Below, piece after piece: positions 10,372 to 20,054 of a stretch of 64,000 bases of DNA (position 1 is the first letter of the stretch; every line of letters starts with the position of its first letter). The position numbers and the translations under genes are program-made. The notes below the pieces were generated by a model. That model was given only the letters and a program-made list of their open reading frames with translations, was not told the DNA's origin and ran no database searches. This DNA is from Asterias amurensis (Eukaryota > Echinodermata > Asteroidea > Forcipulatida > Asteriidae): NCBI RefSeq assembly GCF_032118995.1, contig NC_092649.1, forward strand, positions 17,735,332 to 17,799,331, read 5' to 3'.

Positions 10372-13300
10372 TCACGCATAATTCTGCCACAGCCAGTCAT
10401 GATACTTGTTCAGCATATGATCAGTCGGTTCAACCTGAAGATCAATAAAACAAAGACTATCGACTAAATTCACTTGACGTCAACATCACAGAGAAGTGCA
10501 AATTTTAGGTGACGGAGCGTTACTTATTTTAAAACTTGTTGAAAAACTGTTTTGTGCAAATGGGCCTTTTCCACTAGGGTTAAAGTTTTAAAAACAAATG
10601 GCTCTGAGTTTGCAACATTGAGCAAGTTCAGGTGAGCGACTTGACTTGTCTAGACTGACTAGACTAACCAGAAACCATAGAGTACAGGGGGATTGACATT
10701 GGGTGCGTTCGATTAGCTTCCCTGGTGAGCTCATCTAAGTGGTAGAATTTATTTTTTCCAGGACGAACGCGGGCACTGATAATTACCCCAGGTTCGTCCT
10801 GGAAAAGTGGCCTATTTTTTTCAGGATGAACGTGTGCAGATATTTACCCACGTTCCACCTGGAAAAAAATACGCATCATCACGTGACCCTTCTCGTGGTG
10901 ACGTCAATGCATCTCGGGTCAGCCCCAAGTGCCCCACTTGTGGATAGGGTCACTTGGGGCTGGCCCGAGGTGCACTGACGTCACCACGAGAAGGGTCACG
11001 TGATGATGCGTATTTTTTGCCAGATGGAATGTGGGTAAATATCTGCACACGTTCATCCTGAAAAAAATAGGCCACTTTTTCAGGACGAACGTGAGGTATT
11101 TATCAGTGCCCACGTTCGTCCTGGAAAAAATAAAATACACAATAAGATGAGCACCCTATATCGAACACTGGAGCCTGGTCAACTATGGTCATTTCGAGAG
11201 CTACGTTACGACCTCTGCTCTGGTGAAGTCTAGATGCTCACTCGAACTTGCTCATTGGTTCCTCTAATATCTTGAATCAAGAGCTTACCTCCTTCCATTC
11301 TCGAACACAAAAGATGCGGTAAGAGTCATTTCCATATTTGCCAATGCCATGGAGTTCAATGGGATAAGTCCAGTCCTTGGATAGATACTCATCTAGAAAA
11401 ACAAAACGTAATGAGAAACAGGTAAATTAAAAGTGTGAGACTCAAAAGGTAGTTGGTATAGTGGTGATTAATTGATAGACAATGAGTTTTTGATGTTCAC
11501 CACCTTTACATGCAACTTTCAGAAGCTGTGTCAAGCATTCTACATGTAATTGCTACCCAGCCAAGTGGTTCAACATCCAATAATGGGTAGGATTTAATCA
11601 AATTTCAGCATGCCCTGCACGCCATATGCAGTATTTACACAAACAAAACTTGTGCGTCCAACAAAAATAAATATCATTTTCTATCAAGTTTATCAACTTC
11701 GCAATGTGTAGTAAGGGCAAGCAATTTTTTGTAATAGCAGACTTTCTAAACTGAGCAATAAATTTGTTAAAAATCTCAACTAAAGTGTGTTGTGATTCAA
11801 ACTGTAAGCTATCCAAATAAATAAGAGTTCCAAATGCAAAAAATAGTACACTTACTGCCATTAACATTAAGATCATATCCCTGGCAACATAAAGTATTTT
11901 TTCAGGCACCCTTCTTGTTCCTTGACCTTGACCTCACTTGACCCCATGGATAGGGGGTGGAGGGGGAAACATCAACCGGGGGGGGGGGGGGGGGGGGGGC
12001 GGGACCTTGCGCTTGCGCCCCCTTAGTTTTAGCCGCTATTCTTTTTCTAACATCTGCTGAGGGAACTGAAGTCATTTTCCTTCCTATATTGATGAGCAGA
12101 TCATTATCTTACCTGAGAATCTGACGATCATTTGGGCTCTCTTCAGATGAAGTCCTAGAGGGTGAAGTAGCTCCACCATGTCCGTCCAGTCGGCCTTACG
12201 AGTTACCTCAGCATTGGGCCAAGACTCAAAAAACTTCCACAGCACTGGTATTGCTTTAACCCCTGTTAAAATAACAAGTGAAATGTTTCGTTATGTATAT
12301 CTTGTTTTTCTACTTACAAAAGCCTTAAAGCCATGGACACTTTCAATACAGAAAAAAAGTTACAAGTTCACAGATTTACAAATAACTGACAGGGTTTATA
12401 GAAGGTAATGGTGAAAGACTCACCAGGAAATATTATTCCATGAAATGCTTTACTTTTTGAGAAAACATTGAAACAATATCAATTCTCGATATCGAGAATA
12501 TTACAGATTTATTTTAAACACATGTCATGACACGGCGAAACTTGCGGAAACAACAGTGGGTTTTCCTGCTATTTTCTCCCGACTCCGATGACCGATTGAG
12601 CCTAAATTTTCACAGGTTTGTTATTTTACATATAAGTTGTGATACACAAGTGTGGGCTTTGGACAATACTGTTTGCCGAAAGTGTGCAATGGCTTTAAAA
12701 GCGCACATTATGACAAGGAAAAAACATCTGAAGAAGAACAGAACAGAGCACACTGTTCGAAATATCAGCTACACCTCGAAGCTTGGTCTTTTGAGAACCA
12801 GCTTGGCCGTTTCCAATAACTTGTTTAATTTGCAAAAATTCAATTATACAAGCTACTATTAGAAAAATCACATGACCTTTTCAAATTTCCTCACATTTTG
12901 GTATCGATCCCTTTCACAATGCGGACCGCACTTTAAAGCACCTATATTCTGTCGGTCACTTACTTCGTCAAAATGTACAGATAGGAATGGACTCCCAAAA
13001 CAAAAAGTCAGACATATGCACATTATGTGGAGGTGCGTTCCGCGTTATGCATGCGGTCAATATTCACCTGTAGTTCTGTTCAAGAACATGGTGGCAACAA
13101 GCAACTTCCACGAATCATGAAATAAACTCTCCTGTACCAGATTAAATGGTGACTTGGGTGGAGTCCACTTCTTCTTTGGTGGTTTCTTGGGAGCCTTCAC
13201 TGCCCCCTTGCCAAAATATGGACTTCTTTTTGTAGGTTTTCTCAGTCTTGTTGATGTTCGTCTTTTGGGAGCCACTGTCAGACTACTTCTCTTTCTTCTC

Positions 13301-14274
13301 TTCTTGCTCTGTTGAACTTCACTGGAATCCTCCTTTGTACTTGATGAGCCTAAATAAATACAGTAAACAAATGTATGCTCTAACTTTCGTGTTATATCAG
13401 AGACAAGATGCATAGATATGTATGGGGATAAAGTACTCCTAGAATAGAACTATGAGGTTCGTTCCAATATCGATAGCAGAACTACAAAGCAAACTGGTCA
13501 TGCTAGTCTGGTAGTTGTGATAGCATAACCCTCCTCTCGACGGCGGAAGGAGGGTAATGTTATCGCAACTACTGGTCTGGCACATATGCAGCTTGCTGTG
13601 TGGTCAAGTGGTCAGGCACACTGGTGTTTCTGATCAGGGGATTGTGGATTTGACTCTTAGTCTTTATACATGGGGGCACCCTGGCACTTAAAACCATTGT
13701 CTTCGGACGGGACATAGAGCCATGGGTAATACTAAATATGAGCCAAGAATTCAATTGGACGGAGTACACTACAGTCCAGAGTTTGTTATGCCATGGGGCT
13801 ACTACTAAAATACAGAGTTCATATTAACTAAAACAAATTATACAACAAGTTATTGTATGTTGTGCATTAAATAATGCCATATAAATAATTATTTTAGACG
13901 GAGGAGAGAAGTTACAAAATGGTTCATTGTTGCTCAGCTTTGCAAATTGTACATATATCTTCATAATCATATGTCACACTAACAATATGTCAGTGTCACA
14001 CCAAATTGAGGGAGAGTAGGCTCCATGCAGGGACCATGGTCACACTAGTAAAAAATAAGCATGATAAGATCATGGTTCATTGATTCATCATCAATATCTA
14101 ATTCTAAGCGTGATTGAATATTCTTCCAGTATGATCTTACATGTACGTACCATTTCTACCAGTACCACCACCACCAGTGCTGGTTGTTGCCCGTTGAGTC
14201 GCCTTGATGCGTGCGGGGACGGTGGAGCTACCGACGACTTGGCTAAGTTTTCGTTTCTTTACTCTCGTTTTCAT
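10372..14274 (-). CDS. MBD4: MBD4-type mismatch-specific thymine/uracil DNA glycosylase lacking an MBD
   Basis: Minus-strand exons 14274-14151, 13349-13068, 12262-12113, 11392-11289 and 10434-10372 join in phase to a 240-residue protein; stop at 10374-10372. MBD4 removes T or U opposite G arising from deamination of methylated or unmethylated CpG in the nucleus. Evidence is close similarity to remembered vertebrate MBD4 C termini: [54 protein letters not shown] and the final [12 protein letters not shown]. Helix-hairpin-helix glycosylase fold about residues 106-240; the catalytic Asp is D208 in YGNDSY. Residues 1-105 are basic and low-complexity. The ATG at 14274 is the first after an in-frame stop at 14346-14344, so an N-terminal MBD is not attached here unless an unseen upstream exon splices in. 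Human MBD4 is about 580 residues, so this is a short form. Introns contain hairpin elements. Confidence 0.92.
10701..11167. mobile_element. Long hairpin (foldback) element, family D, copy 1
   Basis: Two arms of roughly 185 bp (about 10749-10928 and 10940-11135) are inverse copies centred near 10935. Each contains CCAGGACGAACG, TTTTTCAGGATGAACGTG, CATCATCACGTGACC and CTTCTCGTGGTGACGTCA or the inverse. The outer edges GGGTGCGTTCGA and the inverse of TCGAACAC also pair. It lies in the last intron of MBD4. Short open frames on both strands are mirror images created by the inverted repeat. Confidence 0.85.
11393..12112. other. MBD4 intron 3
   Basis: Contains a run of 22 G at 11978-11999. A 103-residue minus-strand open frame at 11598-11909 has a hydrophobic start but no splice or homology support, and the MBD4 reading passes over it. 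Confidence 0.6.
11978..11999. repeat. Poly-G tract (22 G)
   Basis: Twenty-two consecutive G on the plus strand inside an MBD4 intron, read as C on the transcribed strand. The exact length may be affected by sequencing error. Confidence 0.85.
12325..12699. mobile_element. MITE-like element, family B, copy 1
   Basis: Left end TTAAAGCCATGGACACTTTC and right end GAAAGTGTGCAATGGCTTTAA are inverted repeats. The interior includes TTCACAGATTTACAAATAAC, GAAATGCTTTACTTTTTGAG and a TTCTCGATATCGAGAA palindrome. A close relative lies at 20651-21021. It is in MBD4 intron 2. Confidence 0.85.
13512..13571. repeat. Short hairpin (24-bp arms)
   Basis: TAGTTGTGATAGCATAACCC on the left pairs with the inverse of GGGTAATGTTATCGCAACTA on the right with about two mismatches, round a loop of about 12 bases. 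It lies in MBD4 intron 1, directly before SINE-like sequence. Confidence 0.75.
13575..13700 (+). mobile_element. Diverged tRNA-derived SINE fragment
   Basis: GTGTGGTCAAGTGGTCAGGC resembles a polymerase III A box. It is followed by GGTGTTTCTGATCAG and a decayed B-box region, then a CTTCGGACGGGACAT motif. The same order is seen in the better preserved SINE at 42456-42806. Confidence 0.55.
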
Positions 14275-16451
14275 GTTGACGTGATCACGTTTACTACTTA
14301 CGATCCCGAGATCGTTTAGAATACATTGCACAACCCATTGAAATCAAATTCTTGTGTTTACGTACGTAATGTCATTACCAAAAGTAATTGCAGGCACCCG
14401 AACATCGGAAATGAGTAACTCAGTGGTGACCGTGAATTTGATGACTTTGGCTGGCTTCGCTGTGATTTTTCGACGGCAGCCCTTGTTTTTGTTGATGTTA
14501 ACAGCGCCCTCAAGAGCCCGCAAGGACACACTTTTTTAGCGGCGGTATTAAAAACTTGTTTTTTTTACGCCTCCCCATCATCAAGGAAGTTAGAAGTTGA
14601 TTCAAAAGACGAAAGCAGACGAAAGTGCCACACAATGCAACTTTGAGGGCACATAATGATCTCCGGGGCACACACAGAGGTAAGTAGGCCTACCAAACAA
14701 ACTGTTTGATATTTAATTTTAATCTTATCGGTGCGGTCCTTTCTCTGTTTCAAGTTTCACCCGCCATGGTTTCACAATTCTAAATTCTATTCTATACTGT
14801 TTCGTGAAGCCTCATTCAGCTTAGCAAGCTAGTGTGTATCCTTGTGTCATGTGTTTTCAGTAGGATAACAGGAAAATTGTTCACAATCAAAAACTGAATG
14901 GTTTTTTTTTCAAATCATCTATCCAATTTTTTAACAATGGCCTTCACTTCATGCTGCGAGAGACAGTCCGACACTTTTTATTACAGTGCTCATGCATGCA
15001 CGACATTGGAGCAACGTCAATATTATGTTTTCACACCTTTCATTGGTTGGTATTTTATTGAATATTCAGAAGCTAGTATGGCGTGCAAAATAAATCAAAA
15101 AATATTATTCAATTACTATCGTAGCGTCATACGTTGTCGACCCTCACATGTTTTCGAACCCCAACTTTGATTCCCGTTTACCGCAAGATTGTGCAAGCTG
15201 CACCGTGACAGAAACTATGCACGGTCTGTATTTTCATCAGGCTTAATCATGCTGAGAATAAAGTTTCCTGTCGTTGGTTGCTCAAACATTTATAAAATGA
15301 TTGATTTTAGGTACGAACGGTCAGAGACGAACACCGTTCGTCGAATACATCTGTGACGGTGTATAACTAAAGACATAAAAATTATTATGGTTATACTAAA
15401 AACCATTTTACAGAAAACACAATGAATATTACTTGTACCTTACCAAGTTGTTAGGACGTGTTTATTGCCAGAGGGTTAGACTTCGGGAGACATCGACATG
15501 GATATACCAGCTGCGGTATCATGATACTGCATTTCTGTAGTGTGGTCAAATGGTCGTTCTTTACATTAGTAACTTGCATAGTTAATTTTAACACTAGGTT
15601 TAAAAATCCGAAATGGCTGTCTGCAGAAAGGGGCTATTTATAATAAGTGGAACAAATGAAAGTCCGCATACTCAACAAGATGTACAATTAAATGATAAGC
15701 AACCCTGCACTCTCAACTTGTACAATACTAAATTATAAGCAATGAAAGTATACGCTCTCAACAAGTTGTACAATAATATCAAGTAAAGCAATTCCCGTAT
15801 TTATTAATAACAATTTGCAACTTACGGGTTTCGTCGGGCTGTGGCAGGGAGCTATATGTCATTAAATTTGTTGACGGAACATGTAGCTTAAGTCAAGTCA
15901 AAATTGTTAACCAAAATAACGGAAAGAACGAAAGACTCCAAACACGTCTTGCCGCTGTCGCTTCTTGTGTGGGAATAATTTGAGTAAAGCGCTGCCAATG
16001 CAGGATAGCTCTGCGTCACACCCTTAACGCCTCAGCGAACTGCAAGTATTCTTAATAAATTGAAATTACTTGTTAGGAAAGGAATTCGATGAATTAAAAT
16101 AACTACGTAACCAATTTACTGCTTCCAAGTCAGTTGGTTACATAAGGGGTCTTCCTCCGTATACATTTTAGCTCAGGATTTTCGGAGATATCTCAACACG
16201 GTCGACGTTATAGTTTTGTAAATCTTCAACACAATAAAACGGTTCCAAAGACCCAAGACATACTTTGCAAAGGGCAACAGACTTGCAAAAGTCTTATTTA
16301 TAATTGTCAAACGAATATTGAAACCTACGTCTCTGAATTGTCCTTGTTCCATCGGAGAGCATAATAAAGTGTTTTTGCCGAGGCCCTACCCTACTATAAA
16401 AGCGCGCGGGCCCCAGTTCCATGCCTCCATAATGGATTTGACATTACATGT

Positions 16452-16569
16452 GTTATAACGCCCTATACGGCGTTATAACGCCCTAAATAACGGCGTTATA
16501 TCGCCCTAATTGAGAAATAGGGCGTTATAACGCCCTATTAGGGCGTAATAACGCCCTATACGCCCTATA
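16452..16569. repeat. Cluster of GGCGTTATAACGCC palindromes
   Basis: The core GGCGTTATAACGCC or a close variant (GGCGTTATATCGCC, GGCGTAATAACGCC) recurs at short intervals, flanked by CCCTA or TAGGG on alternating strands. About eight CGCCCTA half-sites fit in 118 bp. Confidence 0.85.
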
Positions 16570-16671
16570 AAAATAAATAAAAATAGCTAGCCTCCCTTGA
16601 TGAAGTGATTTTTTCTCAAAAATTGTGTTTTTTAAATAATGTTTAGACATTTTCATGGTTGTAATCCGCTG

Positions 16672-16774
16672 CCCCCCCCCCCCCCCCCAAATGAGGAAAG
16701 ACGAAAGGAAGTTTGTTATTGGTGCAAAAAGTGCCACAGCTTTTATCGGTGGGTGGGTGGGGGGGGGGGGGGGG
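16672..16774. repeat. Opposed C17 and G16 tracts
   Basis: A run of 17 C at about 16672-16688 is followed about 70 bases later by a G-rich GGTGGGTGGG stretch merging into a run of about 16 G ending at 16774. The two runs can pair as an inverted repeat. Run lengths may not be exact. Confidence 0.75.
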
Positions 16775-17699
16775 AGTAGAATCCTGGAGAAAATACTACA
16801 AGTTTCAAAACTCACATTAAAAAGATGTCAAATGCCGTATTGCCATTGTATTTAGTACATTTCCGATTGGAATTTTGTCGAAATCTCAAATCTTCTAATT
16901 TTATTACATGATTATATTGGTCTGTAGATTTTTTTGGGACAGGATTTTTGGTTTCGGTTAATTCCTGATTTTCGGTGACATTCAATCAACCCCAAAAGTA
17001 AGTTACCCTTCTGACTGAGCAGCACATTTCTATTTGGAATGTACAGACCATTAATCCCATCACGGTTCAAATTTGCTCTGAAAGAATTCCATAACGCAGT
17101 AAAAATTTGCACCAGAGGTTTCCTTTCATAAGGACTCTATCTATTATTATGAGTGCATCACACAATTTTGCCCTTACATAGAACCCTTCTTCCTAGGAAG
17201 ATTTCTGTCGCATAGTTTTTTAACCACAAAGTGTTTCCAGAAAACAAAAGTGCTTATAATTAACTGTGAGTTTTATTTTTATATATTTTTTATTCTTGCT
17301 ATATATGTACTTGACATAATATCACCCTTCGTGATTGAGGACTAGAAAAATGCTTGTCACCGTGGACCTTGCTTTTAGCTGATGGTTTTTTGCTAACATT
17401 AATCGATAGGCGTCGTTTCTGTGAACATTATTTAATAAATATAATTTGTATGCTATCCCCATATTTTGTTTTTTAAAACGGATGCTAAATCTACAAGTTT
17501 TCATATTTTTTTCTGAATTATTTGGCATAATATAATTACTATTAAAAATACAGATTGGCTGGAAAGCGCTGTTTTATTCTTTAACTTCTCCCTTTGGAAA
17601 ACAACTTGTGGAAGAGTAGAATAATAACACGCTTTAGCCCTTAACTTGTGAAGAAAACATAAAACACTTTACAAAACTTGAACAAGAATATCTAAAAAC

Positions 17700-17916
17700 A
17701 CGGATCGGTCTATAGTTGGTCTTTGAAAAGCGTTTGTAACCGTTTGTTATAAAATGCATATGGGTAGAAACATGTTGTTAAAAAGTAGAATACAATGATC
17801 CACCCAACAAGCCTCGCAAAATGCGCAGTTTTCCTTTACCTAGCTTGTGACTAACACGGTCGGCCATTTATGGGAGTCTAATTTTTGACTCCAACAACTA
17901 ATGGCCGACCGTGTTT
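17700..17916. mobile_element. Truncated family C element (left half and part of the core)
   Basis: GTTGGTCTTTGAAAAGCG, TATAAAATGCATATGG, TAGAATACAATGATCCAC and CACGGTCGGCCATTTATGGG appear in the same order as in full copies at 18777-19167 and 32432-32822. The right half is missing and replaced by the perfect palindrome beginning at 17913. Confidence 0.8.
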
Positions 17917-18007
17917 TTACTCAGCTTTTTCGTTCCATCCGAAAAGTACCATTGCACGCAGCGTGCAATGGTACTTTTCGGATGGAACGAAAAAGCTGAG
18001 TAAAAAC
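17913..18007. repeat. Perfect 95-bp palindrome (47-bp arms, 1-base centre)
   Basis: Bases 17913-17959 and 17961-18007 are exact inverse complements round A17960. The arms start GTTTTTACTCAGC and meet at GCACGC-A-GCGTGC. I checked every base and found no mismatch. Confidence 0.97.
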
Positions 18008-18176
18008 ATCACTGCGTGCGTGCGCGTGTCTTTGGTAACGCTGCAGCAGTGTTACTGCAAGGCATAAAAATTAGTAAAATTACTAGCATTCGGCTTTTAC
18101 AATTAAAAATTGTAGGCCTACGCTTTGTTTGTTTTCAAAATGACAAAGATCTACTTGGATGTTATATAAAACAAAT

Positions 18177-18316
18177 AATGAATGTTTTTCATTCGTGCAA
18201 TGGTGCGAAAGCTGGAATGTTCCATTCAACTCGGCTCCGCCTCGTTGAAAAGAACATTCCATCTTTCAACTCATGAACATATTATTCGCACCATTGCACT
18301 CATAAACATTCATTAT
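18177..18316. repeat. Imperfect hairpin with AATGAATG ends
   Basis: AATGAATGTTTTTCATTCGT, then GCAATGGTGCGAA on the left, pairs with TTCGCACCATTGCA...AAACATTCATT on the right. An inner pair, TGGAATGTTC and GAACATTCCA, also matches. It lies 170 bases right of the perfect palindrome. Confidence 0.8.
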
Positions 18317-18776
18317 GTGTATAATAACGCCCTACTGAAAAAGGGTTTATTTGTTGGCGGAGATCAGCCACCGTATCAATGTTTAAATTGTGTGTGTCCC
18401 TCAAGGGCAACCATGCTACGGCGAGTAGGCTAGAAGCACATCGATATCTACCGGAACAACATTTTCTGTGAGTATGGTGACGCACTGACATAACGACATT
18501 GTCTGTAGAACTAATTTTGGAAATTGGGGTGCTTGCTTCAACGTTTATGAGACATAATCTGTTGTTCAAAATAGTTTCCTTGTTTTTTAAATTGTCCGGA
18601 CCATTCTGTTTGGTTCCATGTTATATCTTGTTTTTAATGTTCTCTTATCTTGCAATGTGTATTTTAGATTAATATGTTTATTTTGTCTTAGTCCCTAATG
18701 TAATTCTTATCCTTTATAGTTTCTCGATGTCCTTGTATAAGCCCTATTCAACGCAATTCAGCCTATACTGTGTGAC

Positions 18777-19167
18777 TTAAAGGAACACGTTGCCTTGGAT
18801 CGGACGAGTTGGTCAAAACAAAAGCGTTTGTAACCGTTTTTTATAAAATGCATATGGTTGGAAAGATGTTTTAAAAGTAGAATACAATGATCCACACAAG
18901 TTTGCCTCGAAATTGCGTGGTTTTCCTTCTACTGTGCGAACTAACATGGTCGGCCATTTATGGGAGTCAAAATTTTGACCCCCATAAATGGCCGACGTGT
19001 TTAGTCGACGAGGTAAAAGGAAAACCACGCAATTTCGAGGCATGTTTGTGTGGATTATTGTATTCTACTTTTACAACAGCTTTCTACCCATATGCATTTT
19101 ATAAGAAACTGTTACAAAGGCTTTTCAAAGACCAACTCGACCGATCCAAGGCAACGTGTTCCTTTAA
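18777..19167. mobile_element. MITE-like element, family C, copy 2 (full length)
   Basis: The ends TTAAAGGAACACGTTGCCTT and the inverse of AAGGCAACGTGTTCCTTTAA pair. Most of the element is one long inverted repeat (TAAAATGCATATGG, AGAATACAATGATCCACACA, GCGTGGTTTTCC) centred on GGCCATTTATGGGAGTC. The 76- and 100-residue open frames on opposite strands are mirror images of the same repeat, not genes. Confidence 0.9.
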
Positions 19168-20054
19168 TATACATAACACATTGAATTGAAGTGAATTTCA
19201 AGTATTTCCCCGACTAATACCTCTCCGAATTTCCACAAAAAATATCTATCAATTATAAAACAAAAACACTGAAAAGAAAACCCTCAAATATGAAGACGTA
19301 GCGCATAAATAAATATTTCATTTTATGTGAAGGTTATCGCGTAAAAATTGTGCCGTAACTACCCAAGGTGTGTACGTGTTGATATTGGCTTCCCATAGCA
19401 ACAGTAAACAATGATGTGCTACCGTGGCAACCAAAATACCGTATCACATAGACTTCCACAAGTCCATGGACCTTAAGTCATGCCTGAATTTGGCTTATAT
19501 CTATATCAAAGTTGGCAAGATGACAGTAACAGAATCGAATGTCAAGTAAGACTTCGACTGAATAATAGTCCTTTTGGTTTTTATAAAATTTGCCATTATA
19601 AATGATTTTTTATGTGAAACAAAAGAGTATGTAAACGCACGAATGACTAGTTCAAGTCTTGTATGTGGCATGCCACCTTTATGGCCTAGTTAACAACCAA
19701 ATCGAATCCTAACCAAGGTCGGTCAATGTCGATAGCAATAATCAAACCCTTATAATTCCTTTATGAAAGAAAAACCAACACAGTTCTGCCTATGGGTACA
19801 TGAACCAGTGCAGCTTTCGTTTTCCATTGAGTGGTGTGTATAGGGTAATGTCAAGTGTAGTGTAACTGGTAAAGCACATGCTAACGTGATTTCCGCAATA
19901 AAAAACACACCAGATATAAATCGTAAGCAAAGTGAGCAATGAATACACACACCGACTACAGATAAGATAAGTGCTGTGGAACTGTGCAGTATTGCATTAT
20001 CTCAGTTTCTTAAACGGTGTTTAGAGTTCGGTCGATGACGGTAGGGCTATAACC
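19168..20054. other. 5' flank of the NACHT-WD40 gene
   Basis: Likely holds the promoter and 5' UTR of the gene that begins at 20055. I see no distinct TATA or initiator arrangement that I would defend, and no other gene. Confidence 0.4.

Larger units (their letters stand above)
14347..17699. other. Intergenic DNA between MBD4 and the NACHT-WD40 gene (first part)
   Basis: No gene supported. An ACAA/TGTACAA-rich imperfect tandem stretch lies at about 15660-15800. GGCGTTATAACGCC palindromes (16452-16569) and opposed C and G tracts are listed separately. Confidence 0.5.

Noticed and set aside
10739..11140. Similar 79- and 73-codon open frames on opposite strands
   Set aside because: Product of the two arms of the family D hairpin.
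11598..11909. 103-codon minus-strand frame with a hydrophobic N terminus
   Set aside because: Lies within MBD4 intron 3; phase-consistent MBD4 splicing bypasses it and no family resemblance is seen.
12527..12862. 111-codon plus-strand frame
   Set aside because: Half of it is family B repeat sequence and the rest is MBD4 intron; no similarity.
18813..19189. Paired open frames of 76 and 100 codons on opposite strands (also at 32513-32832)
   Set aside because: They mirror each other because family C is an inverted repeat, so the peptides come from the MITE.
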